Shown: in pieces, positions 8,257 to 15,910 of the stretch
Position numbering within the stretch: position 1 is the first letter of the stretch
Layout: each line of letters opens with the position of its first letter
DNA from: Deltaproteobacteria bacterium
Lineage (GTDB): Bacteria > Desulfobacterota > GWC2-55-46
Reading direction: 5' to 3'
Length of the DNA: 50,872 bases
Assembly (NCBI GenBank): GCA_016218105.1
Contig: JACRET010000020.1
Coordinates: 1 to 50,872 of the forward strand
Notes under the pieces: model-generated
Databases searched by the model: none
Told to the model about the DNA's origin: nothing
Seen by the model: the letters and a program-made list of their open reading frames with translations, nothing else
Translations under genes and position numbers: made by a program

Positions 8257-9524
8257 GGGTTTTACTGGTACAGTCATATCTCGGCGGGGCAGAGCCGCCG
8301 GTATACCCCATAGGGTTGGCATCCGTAAGGGCATCTTTGAATGATCACGAGGTACGCGCCCTGGATACTAACCTCTCCAAAGACCCCTTCGGAGAGCTTA
8401 AGGCGGTATTGAAGGAGTTCGTCCCGGAGGTAATCGGCATATCTCTCCGTAATATAGACTCGACCAATAAGAGAAAGGTAGTCTTTTATTATAAATACCT
8501 GAAGGAAATAATCGACGTTATAAGGCCGGTTTCATCCGCCAAAATAGCCGTAGGCGGATCCGGGTTCTCCATGTTCGCCAAAGAGATCATGGACGACGAG
8601 CAAAGGATTGATTACGGGGTCTTCCTTGAGGGTGAAAATACATTCCCAGCCCTTTTAAATAACCTCGGCTCCCCTGAAAAGGTAAAGAGCGTTTATTACA
8701 GGGAGAACGGAAAGGTGCGGTTTACCGGGCTGGGGGAGCAGGTGAACCTGAACAAGGTAAACCCTCCGGACAGGGGTTTATTCGATCTCTCGCGTTATAA
8801 CGGCGTTCCGGATTCCATCGGCATAGAGACCAAGCGCGGGTGCATGCTTAAGTGCATCTACTGCATCTACGGCTTTCTAAACGGCAAGGACCTGAGGATG
8901 CGCGAGCCCGGGCTGGTGGTCGATGAGATCGAAAATATTCTAAAGAAGGGCGGCAAGAGCTTTACCTTCGTGGACGCTGTCTTTAATATCCCCCTTTCTC
9001 ACGCCGAGGCGATATGCAGGGAGATAATCAAGAGAGGGATCAAGGTATCGTGGTCGGCCTGGTTCCATGAAGAGGCCCTTAAAGAGGACTTCGTCAAGCT
9101 CTGCAAGGAGGCCGGGTGCACTAAATTCATCCTGTCTCCGGACGGGTTCTCGGACAGGATACTGGAAACACTCGGTAAAAACCTCCGCAAAAAGCATATC
9201 GTAAAGACGCTGGATACTTTCGGGAATGTGCCGGGCGTCGAGGTCTGCTACAACTTTTTCAAAAACCCCCCGGGACAGGACATGGCGGCGTTCCTGAACC
9301 TTGTCGGTTTTTTCGTAAAGACAAAGAGGAGGCTTGGCAACAGGGCGCACTTTGAATTCAATTCGATCAGGATAGAGCCGCACACAAGCTTATATAACAT
9401 AGCTCTGAATGAGGGGTTCGTTAAGAGGAGCGATACGCTGCTGTTTCCGAAGTATTACACCAACCCCAAAACTTTTTATATTGAAAAATTATTCAATATG
9501 ATATTAAGATTAAAGGGGAAGTGA
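8253..9524 (+). CDS. B12-binding-type radical SAM protein, third member
   Basis: Radical SAM protein of 423 residues with a shorter, more divergent N-terminal cobalamin-type domain. The start MRVLLVQSYLGG, PPVYPIGLASVRASL at 15-29 and AVGGSGFSMFA at 99-109 follow the usual layout. The cluster motif is C197-MLK-C201-IY-C204. It differs from the twins in length and in lacking the long hydrophobic C-terminus, so it is probably functionally separate. It overlaps the upstream gene by 4 bases and is 7 bases from the downstream acyltransferase. Proteins of this shape include methyltransferases, cyclases and B12-independent members, so reaction type is not assigned. Confidence 0.85.
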   Translation: MRVLLVQSYLGGAEPPVYPIGLASVRASLNDHEVRALDTNLSKDPFGELKAVLKEFVPEVIGISLRNIDSTNKRKVVFYYKYLKEIIDVIRPVSSAKIAVGGSGFSMFAKEIMDDEQRIDYGVFLEGENTFPALLNNLGSPEKVKSVYYRENGKVRFTGLGEQVNLNKVNPPDRGLFDLSRYNGVPDSIGIETKRGCMLKCIYCIYGFLNGKDLRMREPGLVVDEIENILKKGGKSFTFVDAVFNIPLSHAEAICREIIKRGIKVSWSAWFHEEALKEDFVKLCKEAGCTKFILSPDGFSDRILETLGKNLRKKHIVKTLDTFGNVPGVEVCYNFFKNPPGQDMAAFLNLVGFFVKTKRRLGNRAHFEFNSIRIEPHTSLYNIALNEGFVKRSDTLLFPKYYTNPKTFYIEKLFNMILRLKGK

Positions 9525-9531
9525 GCCTGTC

Positions 9532-10524
9532 ATGAAGGTTCTCATAAAGAGAATTTTGATCTTTTTCATGTGGTATCCCTTAAGGATTTTTATAAGGGTG
9601 CTCCCCCTTGATATCATCTATCTCCTGGGAATAGCCGGAGGCCGCCTTTTACGCCTCATTTCAAAAGAAAAGACCAGGGTCATGGCCGGGGAGCTCAAGG
9701 CCATTTTTCCTCAAAAAAGCCCGTCGGAGATAGAGACTATCATACGCGGCAGTTTCGAGAATTACTGCTTGTCTGAGATGGAAGTCCTCTTGTATCCCTG
9801 TCTCAATAAAAGCTTTATCGAAAAAATGGTCGTGATAGAGGGGCGGGAACACCTTGACGCGGCTTTGAAAAAGGGCAAGGGAGTGGCTTTATTCCAGGCC
9901 CACTTCGGGGCGTTCCAGATGACCATGCCCGCTATAGGCTACAGCGGCTACACGATGAGCCAGATAAGCGCCTCGGCAGCCCTTTGGAAAGACGGCAATC
10001 CCGCTTCGATACAGGCCAGGTCTTTTGACATCAAGGCCCGTTACGAATATACGCTGCCTGTCAAGCATATCTCGATCCAGTCGAGCCTGAGGCCGGCTTT
10101 CAGGGCGCTTGAAAACAACGAGGTTCTGGGCATAACGGTTGACGGCGGCGGCGGCAGGAAAGTCGTCCCCATAAGGTTCCTGGGGAGGATCGCCAACTTC
10201 CAGCAGGGCGGGGCGGACATGGCGATAAGGACGGGAGCGGAGATAGTCCCGGCCTTTATCATAACGGAGAAAGGGCTTAAGCACAGGCTCATAATATCTC
10301 CGCCGATAAAGATAGACGAAAAGCTGGGCGGCGATGAGAATATAAAAAATATCATGAAGGAGTTCGCGGGCCTTCTTGAGGGTTATGTGAACAGGTTCCC
10401 TTCACATTACGGTTATTCGCTTTATTTAAGAAAAGAGCGCTCCAAAATAGATCCGTATCCGTTCTTCGCGGATCACGGAGACGGCAAAGAGCTACACGGC
10501 AGGAAAGGGATGAATTATGCATAA
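9532..10524 (+). CDS. LpxL/HtrB-like lysophospholipid acyltransferase, divergent catalytic motif (2)
   Basis: LpxL-family acyltransferase of 330 residues with a hydrophobic N-terminal helix (about 5-42) and the core KKGKGVALFQAHFGAFQ at 113-129. The HX4(D/E) position carries glutamine (H124, Q129) in place of Asp/Glu. The downstream DGGGG motif and RTGAEIVPAFI match the other two copies, as does a GYTMSQIS segment (GYxxxQI in all three). The C-terminus ends with a short charged extension not seen in the others. It is flanked on both sides by radical SAM genes and overlaps the next gene by 8 bases. Whether it is catalytic with the altered motif is open; amide bonds or another acceptor are possible. 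Confidence 0.83.
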   Translation: MKVLIKRILIFFMWYPLRIFIRVLPLDIIYLLGIAGGRLLRLISKEKTRVMAGELKAIFPQKSPSEIETIIRGSFENYCLSEMEVLLYPCLNKSFIEKMVVIEGREHLDAALKKGKGVALFQAHFGAFQMTMPAIGYSGYTMSQISASAALWKDGNPASIQARSFDIKARYEYTLPVKHISIQSSLRPAFRALENNEVLGITVDGGGGRKVVPIRFLGRIANFQQGGADMAIRTGAEIVPAFIITEKGLKHRLIISPPIKIDEKLGGDENIKNIMKEFAGLLEGYVNRFPSHYGYSLYLRKERSKIDPYPFFADHGDGKELHGRKGMNYA

Positions 10525-11587
10525 ACGGAACAAGTCGTTGTCTTGGGCTGTAAACCAGTTCAAGAACAGGAGCCTTCAGGGGCTCTCCTATAAGCTGGAC
10601 AGGGGCATCTCCAAGCCCACCCGCGTCATCTTCTGCATGACGCTACGGTGCAACATAAAATGCCAGCAGTGCGCCATATGGAGGCTTCCGTATGAGGAAG
10701 AGCTTACGACCGAGCAGTGGAAAAAAGTAATATACGACCTTCGCAAATGGCTCGGCCCCTACAGGGTGCAGCTCGCCGGAGGCGAGATATTCGTAAGGAA
10801 AGACATACCGGAGATAATCAAGTTCGCCACCGATAACGACGTCCTTACCGGCCTTGTAAGCAACGGGACGATGATAACGAAGAAGCTCGCGGACGATATC
10901 GTTAAATCGGGCCTCGGCTATATCCACATCTCCGTCGACGGCATAAAGGCTGAAACGCACGACCACATAAGGGGCATACCGGGCCTCCATAAAAAGACGA
11001 CGGCGGGTATCGATTATCTCCTCGACGCCGCCAAGGGAAGCGGGATGTCTATTTGCGTGGCTACGGTCATAATGAAGCCGAATATGCACGAACTGGTCGA
11101 TCTCGTCAACTGGGTCGAGAAGAAGGGGATAAACGGCATTATCTTCAATCCACTTGGCCCTACTATAGACAGCGACCCGGATTGGTATAAAAAGACGCCT
11201 CTTTTCTTCGACGACCTGAAGGAGATAAACAGGATACTGGATCAGCTGATAGAGCTCAAGAGGAAGTCCGGAAAGATTTTAAACCCGCCGGAGCAGTTTG
11301 AGGAGATGAAGAAGTATTTTGAAAAGCCTCAGCTCCTTATGCGTGATAAATGCATGGTCGGCATAACCAACTTGAGTATAACCTGTAACGGCGATATCCA
11401 TACCTGTTTTAAGATGCCGCCTTTGGGCAACCTTAAGGAAACGACGGTAGAGGCTGTATGGGATTCGGAAAAAGCCAGGGATTTAAGAAAGAAGATAAAG
11501 AACTGCACGATACACTGCAGTCCGGGAAACTTCGTGTATCGGAGAAATCTCTTGAGTGAAGTCTTAAGGTACATTAAATACGGCTAG
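10517..11587 (+). CDS. Radical SAM/SPASM-type protein
   Basis: Radical SAM enzyme of 356 residues: cluster motif C45-NIK-C49-QQ-C52, SAM-contact stretch QLAGGEIFVRKD near 85-96, then SNGT (115-118) and HISVDG (137-142). The C-terminal region has C279, C290, C297, C330 and C334 arranged as a SPASM/twitch-like auxiliary cluster domain, with GNLKE and AVW between them as in family members. It overlaps the upstream acyltransferase by 8 bases and precedes the small exported protein by 24 bases. General oxidoreductase, sugar-modifying and peptide-modifying roles are all known for this class. The exact one cannot be read from sequence. Confidence 0.87.
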   Translation: MHKRNKSLSWAVNQFKNRSLQGLSYKLDRGISKPTRVIFCMTLRCNIKCQQCAIWRLPYEEELTTEQWKKVIYDLRKWLGPYRVQLAGGEIFVRKDIPEIIKFATDNDVLTGLVSNGTMITKKLADDIVKSGLGYIHISVDGIKAETHDHIRGIPGLHKKTTAGIDYLLDAAKGSGMSICVATVIMKPNMHELVDLVNWVEKKGINGIIFNPLGPTIDSDPDWYKKTPLFFDDLKEINRILDQLIELKRKSGKILNPPEQFEEMKKYFEKPQLLMRDKCMVGITNLSITCNGDIHTCFKMPPLGNLKETTVEAVWDSEKARDLRKKIKNCTIHCSPGNFVYRRNLLSEVLRYIKYG

Positions 11588-11611
11588 GTAATCCATACAC
11601 GGGGGTATCTC

Positions 11612-12046
11612 ATGAGGAAATTTACGGCTCTTTTACTGCTCTTTACAGTAGTATCCCTTGCTTCCATCGCCTCGGCTCAGGATTGGCCCCCGCCCCCGCA
11701 GGGCGGTTTTTCAGGCGGGCCTCCGCCGATGGGGTTTACGGGAGACTCCGGGTCAGCTGTCTCTGTCTTAAGCCCGGACTCGAAGTATATATACGTCCTG
11801 AGCAAAGGCGTTATCCATCAGTACAGTGATGACCTGAAGCCCCTAAAGACCGCCTCTATCGAGACGGCTCAAACACCGCAGCAGGACTATATGATGAGGC
11901 CCCCGATGCCGGGTCCGATGGGGGGGAATGGCGGGCCTTCGATGCATATAAGCCAGAACGGAAAGCGTCTGTATGTCATTTCTGGCAGATCGATGTATCT
12001 ATTCGATGCGCTTGAGCTTAAAATGATAAACAAGACCGATTTTTAA
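11612..12046 (+). CDS. Small exported Pro/Gly/Met-rich protein with beta-propeller-like repeats
   Basis: Protein of 144 residues with a Sec signal peptide (MRKFTALLLLFTVVSLASIASA, cleavage likely before QDW). The mature part has two low-complexity stretches (PPPPQGGFSGGPPPMG near 26-41, and MMRPPMPGPMGGNGGPSM near 93-110). Two segments look like blades of a beta-propeller: SPDSKYIYVLSKGVIHQYSDDL, and SQNGKRLYVISGRSMYLFDALEL. Homologues with this kind of blade are usually longer, so it may be a trimmed or free-standing version. It is the only obvious exported protein in the radical-SAM operon and follows a SPASM-type gene by 24 bases. No function is assigned. Confidence 0.75.
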   Translation: MRKFTALLLLFTVVSLASIASAQDWPPPPQGGFSGGPPPMGFTGDSGSAVSVLSPDSKYIYVLSKGVIHQYSDDLKPLKTASIETAQTPQQDYMMRPPMPGPMGGNGGPSMHISQNGKRLYVISGRSMYLFDALELKMINKTDF

Positions 12047-12060
12047 CTGGCGAACCCGAT

Positions 12061-12177
12061 TGAATATGAAGAGCGAGCGCATTCCTCGCAGTCTTCTGCG
12101 GGATTAGCTAGCGAATAGAAAATGCCACATTATTACATATCGAAGATCCCCCGCGGCGGGCCCCGGGGAGCTTCAAT
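12061..12177 (+). repeat. Hairpin-rich dispersed repeat, copy 1
   Basis: This intergenic element matches 16887-17009 in reverse orientation. Identical blocks are 12072-12085 (14 bases), 12132-12147 (16 bases, ATTACATATCGAAGAT) and 12165-12177 (13 bases), joined by less conserved hairpin segments rich in CCCGC/GCGGG. Copy 1 looks more degenerate in its stems than copy 2. It is probably a member of a genome-wide non-coding repeat family; other copies are not in this window. Confidence 0.8.
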
Positions 12178-12196
12178 CGGGTGCGCGGCGGAAATC

Positions 12197-12277
12197 CCGC
12201 CCTTTTAAGGGCGGATCAAAGCCGAGCCATATAAAAGACAAGTACCTTGCCGACAATCCCTGCCATTTATGGCAGGG
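12197..12277 (+). repeat. Two perfect short palindromes in the intergenic gap
   Basis: Stem 1 is CCGCCCTT-TT-AAGGGCGG (12197-12214) and stem 2 is CCCTGCCAT-TT-ATGGCAGGG (12258-12277). Neither is followed by a T-run, so they are not classic terminators. They complete the 279-base gap before the third acyltransferase, which is the only sizeable break inside the operon; mRNA processing or stability control is possible. Confidence 0.7.
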
Positions 12278-12325
12278 TAATTGAATTCTATGGCCTTTCA
12301 AAGAGAGGATCGTGTTTAAACAGGA

Positions 12326-13249
12326 ATGGTTGTAAAAGAGAGCATATCGCGCGATCTCCTTCGCCTGTTCGTATGGTACCCGGTAAGATGGTTGATCCTT
12401 ATCCTCCCCGCACCCGCGGGTATCGCGATACTGCGCGCAATGGGGGATATACACTCAGCGCTTTCAAAAGGTAAAAAAGAGGTACTTGGAGCCAACCTCA
12501 AGAGGATAGACCCCGCAGTAACGCCGGAAAAAACCCGCTACGTGATAAAAGAATACTTCAGGAACCATTATATAGACAGGCTCCTCATTTTTATATGTCC
12601 GGGATTCCAAAAGGGCGAAGTAAAAAGCCTTTTAAGCATAAAAGGCATTGAGCGCCTGGACAGCGCCATAAAAAAAGGCAAGGGCGTCATCCTTGTGCAT
12701 GGTCACTTCGGGCCGGTACATATACCCCTCGTGGCGCTTTCAAGGCTCGGCTACAGGATGAAGCAGATAGGATTGCCATCGGACGAGGGTTTAAGCTGGA
12801 TAGGCAGGAATGTCGCATTCAGGCTCAGGCTTAAATACGAGTCGATGATGCCAGCCGAGATCATCAAGGCTGACGGTTTCCTAAGGGGCGCGTTCAGGTG
12901 GCTTGGCGAGAACGGCGTCATCATGATAACCGGGGACGGGAGCGGGACTGAAAAGAAAGTCGGAAAGCACCAGACCTTTCAATACTGCGGCAATTCCGTG
13001 GATTTCCCGGTCGGGCCCGCGCTCCTGGCCGCCAAGACAGGCGCTGAGATACTGCCGATGTTCATCACGCCCGGTGAAGGGTCTTTCCTCTACAATATTA
13101 TCATAGAGGAGGCCATTACGAATGCCGGTGAGCCTTTGGACATTACCGGAAAGTTCGTGGGACGGCTTGAGTCATATGTGCGGAAATACCCCTGGTACAT
13201 GCATTTCCTCGACAAATTCACACCCGGCCTGATAATCAACAGACAATAG
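12326..13249 (+). CDS. LpxL/HtrB-like lysophospholipid acyltransferase, divergent catalytic motif (3)
   Basis: LpxL-family acyltransferase of 307 residues. The N-terminal membrane segment (LLRLFVWYPVRWLILILP, 11-28) resembles the second copy (FFMWYPLRIFIRVLP). The core KKGKGVILVHGHFGPVH at 116-132 has histidine at the HX4(D/E) acidic position (H127, H132). The downstream GDGSG and AKTGAEILPMFI match the family. It is separated from the rest of the operon by repeats and hairpins, and ends just before the bidirectional terminator at 13285. A weak ribosome site makes the start less certain than for the other copies. Presumed to act in the same lipid pathway as copies 1 and 2. Confidence 0.82.
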   Translation: MVVKESISRDLLRLFVWYPVRWLILILPAPAGIAILRAMGDIHSALSKGKKEVLGANLKRIDPAVTPEKTRYVIKEYFRNHYIDRLLIFICPGFQKGEVKSLLSIKGIERLDSAIKKGKGVILVHGHFGPVHIPLVALSRLGYRMKQIGLPSDEGLSWIGRNVAFRLRLKYESMMPAEIIKADGFLRGAFRWLGENGVIMITGDGSGTEKKVGKHQTFQYCGNSVDFPVGPALLAAKTGAEILPMFITPGEGSFLYNIIIEEAITNAGEPLDITGKFVGRLESYVRKYPWYMHFLDKFTPGLIINRQ

Positions 13250-13284
13250 ACTGCTCTGCATACAATGAAGTCCGCTACTTATGA

Positions 13285-13317
13285 AAAAAGGCGTATCTCA
13301 AAAGAGATACGCCTTTT
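13285..13317. terminator. Bidirectional intrinsic terminator
   Basis: A 15-bp perfect stem (AAAAAGGCGTATCTC / GAGATACGCCTTTTT) with an AAAA loop lies between the convergent acyltransferase and outer-membrane protein genes. The A-run and T-run at the two sides allow termination in both directions. Confidence 0.9.
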
Positions 13318-13370
13318 TGATTTATAAAGCCGGTTGTCCATCCAGGGCTAGATGGCTGCCTTACCCCTTT

Positions 13371-14888
13371 TTAAAAGAGGGCTGAAAGCGCCAATGCGGC
13401 CTTGAATTCCTTGGGGATGTCGTTCCCGTCTACTGATGTGGTCTCAGGAGAAAGGGACGCGCCAAAGTCGACGTTCACAGCCCAGAGGTTCACTCCGAGT
13501 CCCGCGGTGTATACGAGGCCGATATCGCTCTCAGCGATATTCTTGTAAGCGCCGGCGCGGAGCTGGACTATCCTTAAAACATTAAGCTCGACACCTCCGG
13601 CGATGTTCCTTGATTTATAGCTGTCGGATATGGTGGTGTCGTTTTCCGTGACGTCATAGTCGAGCGCGAGCGTGACGAAGTTTAAAGGCTTGTATGCTAT
13701 GCCGGCCCTTACCTGCATCTTCTCCTCTATATTGTCCTCGTCGCCCGGGAGGAGCTGGTTCATGTCGAATTTCGGCGAGTTTATGTTCCTGCCGACAATG
13801 CCTACGCGGAGATTGTCTCCGAAACGGTAAAGCGCGCCGACGTCAACGCCGAAGTTGGAGCTGTCTACGTAATCATCCTTAGCCGCGCTCAGGGCATCGC
13901 CGAAATCGGTGTCAAATATCGTAACAGCGGTATTATAGACGCGGGCCTTCATATACTTAAGGCTTGCGCCGACTGCGAAGTCGTCTGTTACCGGGTGGCC
14001 GTATGTGATCGGGAATTCGCCCAGGGCGATTCCTTTAAAAAGAAGCCTGGATGTGTTGTTAGCGAGCGACCCGCCTGTCTCAGCGTCGCTTGCGACCTGG
14101 GCAACGCTTGTTGTAAGGTCCGCGACATCAGACGGGATTGTGGCTCCGCTCGCCTCGGCCTGGGAAAGGCCATAGTCGACCGCCTGCACGAAGTTCGTAG
14201 CTGTCGTGGTATCCCATCCTGACATGCTTGATATCTCGCTGATCAGGCTCTGCTTTTCAGTGGAGGAGAAATAATAATCGCCTGACGGAACGGACGAGCC
14301 GCTATTGAAGTTGCTGGTAGAAGCAAACTGCCCGATTACGTCCACGCCTGATTCCGATACGCTCACGGGAGCGACGTTTACGAGGTCAAGATCTCCCCTG
14401 GCTGAGATGTCGCTGAAGGCGTAGCCGCCGATACCGAAACGGCCGAACTGCGTCCTCATCCCTCCGTGCATGGAAATCGTAAGGGCCCTGTTCTCGTTTG
14501 AATCAAATGATTTCAGGTCGTTGATAAGCTCCAGGAAGCTTGAGACATCCTGTGCGGCTATCTGTCCGGTATTAAGGTTGTCGAAGTCTATCTGGAAGAT
14601 CTTGTCCAATTCGTCTCCGAGATCCTCGTGAACCTGAACCCCGATACCTCCGTCCAGCACCGCGCTCCACTTCCTTTTACCGTAATCGCCGCCGTCCTTG
14701 TTTTTAAAGAAACCGAACGCCGCCGGGTTCCAGTAGCTTGCGGTCGCGTCATTCGCCACCGCAACACCCGCGCCGCCCATGCCAAGCGCCCTTGGGCCCA
14801 CTATCGTCCATTCCCGCGCCTCCGCAAGCGAAGCGGAAAGCAACACTATGCACAGGTACAGGAACGGCTTCATAAATTTTTGAAACAT
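13371..14888 (-). CDS. TraF-like/OMPP1-type outer-membrane beta-barrel protein
   Basis: Exported protein of 505 residues. The signal peptide spans about 1-24 (FLYLCIVLLSASLAEA). The mature N-terminus RALGMGGAGVAVANDATASYWNPAA is the hallmark of the conjugal-transfer TraF-like/PorV-OMPP1 group of beta-barrels. The second half has alternating-hydrophobicity strands (for example FVTLALDYDVTENDT and VVQLRAGAYKN-like repeats), and the chain ends in Phe, as BAM substrates do. The middle (about 170-290) is Ser/Thr/Ala-rich and may form a plug or extracellular insertion. GGAGG lies before the ATG. It follows the lipoprotein gene by 33 bases, so the two form one - strand unit. The cargo, if a transporter, is unknown; despite the family name there is no conjugation system nearby. 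Confidence 0.8.
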   Translation of the reverse strand: MFQKFMKPFLYLCIVLLSASLAEAREWTIVGPRALGMGGAGVAVANDATASYWNPAAFGFFKNKDGGDYGKRKWSAVLDGGIGVQVHEDLGDELDKIFQIDFDNLNTGQIAAQDVSSFLELINDLKSFDSNENRALTISMHGGMRTQFGRFGIGGYAFSDISARGDLDLVNVAPVSVSESGVDVIGQFASTSNFNSGSSVPSGDYYFSSTEKQSLISEISSMSGWDTTTATNFVQAVDYGLSQAEASGATIPSDVADLTTSVAQVASDAETGGSLANNTSRLLFKGIALGEFPITYGHPVTDDFAVGASLKYMKARVYNTAVTIFDTDFGDALSAAKDDYVDSSNFGVDVGALYRFGDNLRVGIVGRNINSPKFDMNQLLPGDEDNIEEKMQVRAGIAYKPLNFVTLALDYDVTENDTTISDSYKSRNIAGGVELNVLRIVQLRAGAYKNIAESDIGLVYTAGLGVNLWAVNVDFGASLSPETTSVDGNDIPKEFKAALALSALF

Positions 14889-14921
14889 AGATGACCTCCG
14901 TGTTTTTACTTGTTGGCTTTC

Positions 14922-15617
14922 CTAATTAAGCGGGTTTGATTCTTTTTTGGTTTCCGGAGCGGCCGGGGCCGGAGCCGCATTTATTTTTTCCGCCGCAGGT
15001 ACGGCCTTGCGGTTTTTTAAGGCCTCTGTTTTTGTCAGCGGGATCTCTTTTAGCATCTTTGAAAGGAGTTTTTCGGAAAGCTTGGCGAGATCCGGCTTTA
15101 ACATCATGTAATCCTCGGTAAGTTCGTGGTTTGCCTTCCACACTACCGCGCCTGTGGACGAGTTGACGAGCTTGATGCCCAGGCCTACGCGGGCGATTTT
15201 ATTGCCTTCCTGCCTTCCATATCCCCATGCGGTCACATAAGTAAGGAAAAACGCGTCAGCGTGAACGGCGTCTTTCAATCTGGCCGCTACCGCAGCGTCG
15301 GAAATTCCAAGCGTGTTAAGGCGCTGAATATAGCCTTCCATGCTGGAGGCGAGGTCGGTTGAGTCTGCAAGTTGTGTTTTTATGGCCGAGCTGTCGACGA
15401 CATTTTCAAAAAGTCCAGTTTCGGCAAGCCTCTTTGAGACTACGCCGTCAACTATGTTCCGGCTTGCTTCGTATTCGCCTACCGTGGCGGGAAGGACAGC
15501 TATGGTCTGCGGGCTGAAGCCTTTAGCGTCCGGGCTCACCTCGTTGAAGTTGATGCCTCCGCAGCCGGTGACGAGTGTCATGCTGATAAACAAAAGCGCC
15601 AAGAGAATTTTTTTCAT
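14922..15617 (-). CDS. GNA1162/CsgG-like outer-membrane lipoprotein
   Basis: Lipoprotein of 231 residues: signal MKKILLALLFISMTLVTGC with the lipobox V-T-G-C and Cys19 as lipidation site. Gly at +2 means no inner-membrane retention signal. The mature domain resembles the GNA1162/CsgG-type fold: TIAVLPATVGEYEASRNIVDGVVSKRLAE, then a later strand/helix pair FFLTYVTAWGYGRQ and KLVNSSTGAVVWKANHEL. The tail (about 205-231) is Ala/Pro/Lys-rich and probably disordered. AGAGG precedes the ATG. It is the upstream gene of a two-gene unit with the TraF-like barrel, so the two may form an outer-membrane assembly (inference). A CsgG-type pore is less likely given the short length. Confidence 0.72.
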   Translation of the reverse strand: MKKILLALLFISMTLVTGCGGINFNEVSPDAKGFSPQTIAVLPATVGEYEASRNIVDGVVSKRLAETGLFENVVDSSAIKTQLADSTDLASSMEGYIQRLNTLGISDAAVAARLKDAVHADAFFLTYVTAWGYGRQEGNKIARVGLGIKLVNSSTGAVVWKANHELTEDYMMLKPDLAKLSEKLLSKMLKEIPLTKTEALKNRKAVPAAEKINAAPAPAAPETKKESNPLN

Positions 15618-15910
15618 ATGACCTCTTTCTTTTTTTTGTACGCTCTTAATTTTTTCGGCTGAAATATAAAATTCTTGAGTGAAAATTATGAGAATTCGCA
15701 GGTAGCGATAAAGGATGGCCAGGGTGATTTGCAGCCGCTAAAGACAGTTTTTCAAACTGGGGATCAGGTAAAAAAGAAGGCCTCAGGAAAGATGAGTAAA
15801 GACGACGATGTTGATGACGAAACAATATCGTGCATAGATACCCTTTGATTGTCTAAATATTAGTTTATCAAAGGTGAAATTGCAATAGATATTTTCGTGG
15901 CGTAAAAAAC
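15618..15910. other. Intergenic gap with nothing recognised
   Basis: 293 bases between two - strand genes. Moderately AT-rich, with no reading frame, repeat or RNA that I recognise. The promoter of the lipoprotein gene should lie in its left part, but I see no convincing -35/-10 pair. Confidence 0.5.

Noticed and set aside
13338-13355. CCATC/GATGG small hairpin near the convergent terminator
   Set aside because: Five-base stem with an eight-base loop, easily due to chance; the strong terminator is at 13285-13317.
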